Below, piece after piece: positions 47,087 to 47,381 of a DNA stretch of 47,381 bases (position 1 is its first letter; every line of letters starts with the position of its first letter). The position numbers and the translations under genes were made by a program. The stretch spans positions 1 to 47,381 of the forward strand of contig CACIJH010000010.1 of assembly GCA_902586905.1 (NCBI GenBank), in the 5' to 3' direction. A model generated the notes under the pieces. It was given only the letters and a program-made list of their open reading frames with translations, made no database searches and was not told the DNA's origin. This DNA is from an uncultured Bacteroidota bacterium (GTDB lineage: Bacteria > Bacteroidota > Bacteroidia > Flavobacteriales > Flavobacteriaceae).

Positions 47087-47381
47087 AATGACATGGAGGA
47101 TTTGATTCGATTCCAATCAATATACTTAAAATTTTGTGCTTTGTTGTTGTTATAGCCATCCTGTACGATAAGTAAGCCATTGGGGAACATGGGTGTTTGA
47201 AGCGATGTTACATCTAGTCCGTCGGTTTCTTGCACACCATCCACAACACCATCTTTGATTTGAATCACAGCTTTCAATGCCAGGCTTTGTCGATCAATGA
47301 AGGCATAGGCATTTGATCCTTGCACAGAAAGGATGATATAGCCTGAACCATCAGGTTCTTCCCTAAGTGCGAGTCCTTCAA
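47083..47381 (-). CDS. 3-phytase-like beta-propeller protein, 3' end only
   Basis: The frame is open to the window edge and the gene is cut there; about 99 codons remain. The visible part (GLALREEPDGSGYIILSVQG, then QETDGLDVTSLQTPMFPNGLLIVQDGYN, then AQNFKYIDWNRIK) has the last blades of the beta-propeller phytases of PF02333. Such secreted enzymes release phosphate from phytate with calcium. The stop overlaps the start of the lipoprotein gene as ATGA. Confidence 0.82.
   Translation of the reverse strand, partial: EGLALREEPDGSGYIILSVQGSNAYAFIDRQSLALKAVIQIKDGVVDGVQETDGLDVTSLQTPMFPNGLLIVQDGYNNNKAQNFKYIDWNRIKSSMSL

Overview
The window reads as a chromosome segment of a Bacteroidota bacterium, most likely a member of the Flavobacteriia. 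The evidence is the gene families (fused SecDF, a Rho with a long Lys/Asn-rich N-terminal insert, DUF4293, a CdaA-type diadenylate cyclase next to folP, FadL/OMPP1-type outer membrane proteins), the repeated TAnnTTTG -7 promoter boxes instead of sigma70 boxes, the scarcity of Shine-Dalgarno sequences, and a tmRNA whose tag reads GENNYALAA.

Region 1 (1-31996) is ordinary core genome. It holds folP and cdaA; an MsbA-like ABC exporter with truA; a YfcE-like phosphodiesterase; DUF4293; rho; rpsT with tRNA-Glu; a YHS protein and a truncated DoxX gene; proS; a Tyr/His-rich lipoprotein with a FadL-like protein; folE-cysS-yidD-lgt; secDF, mdh and gyrB; asnB; and ftsE. These are followed by a small surface-glycan cluster (three GT2 glycosyltransferases, a Wzx-like flippase and a FemAB/GNAT-like protein), typA and kdsA.

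Region 2 (31997-about 46060) is a tmRNA gene followed by a genomic island. The tmRNA is intact. A large serine recombinase is encoded antisense and its last codons lie inside the tmRNA gene. A 46-aa protein overlaps the recombinase start by ATGA. Upstream lies a MerR-like regulator, and divergent from it is a 10.7-kb run of same-strand genes with almost no gaps. In order these are: a ribbon-helix-helix/coiled-coil protein, an unusually long type III-like methyltransferase (Mod), a helicase-nuclease (Res), two tandem paralogous small proteins related to the Holliday-junction-resolvase-like endonuclease family (the first has an apparent PD-(D/E)xK core, the second has lost the catalytic lysine), a DUF262-DUF1524 (GmrSD-like) nuclease, a 47-aa protein, a HEPN protein with an RxxxxH motif, and a 112-aa protein of unknown function. 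I read this as a composite anti-phage defence operon. The least described parts are the active/inactive nuclease-like pair and the terminal 47-aa/HEPN/112-aa module.

Region 3 (45867-47381) starts with 344 bases without an intact gene. They carry a strong imperfect hairpin and what looks like the decayed N-terminus of a tyrosine recombinase, so the locus has probably hosted more than one element. The core genome resumes with a lipoprotein related to SdiA-regulated/beta-propeller proteins, translationally coupled to the 3' end of a 3-phytase-like gene cut by the window edge.

No database search was possible. Family names rest on motifs, length and context read by eye.
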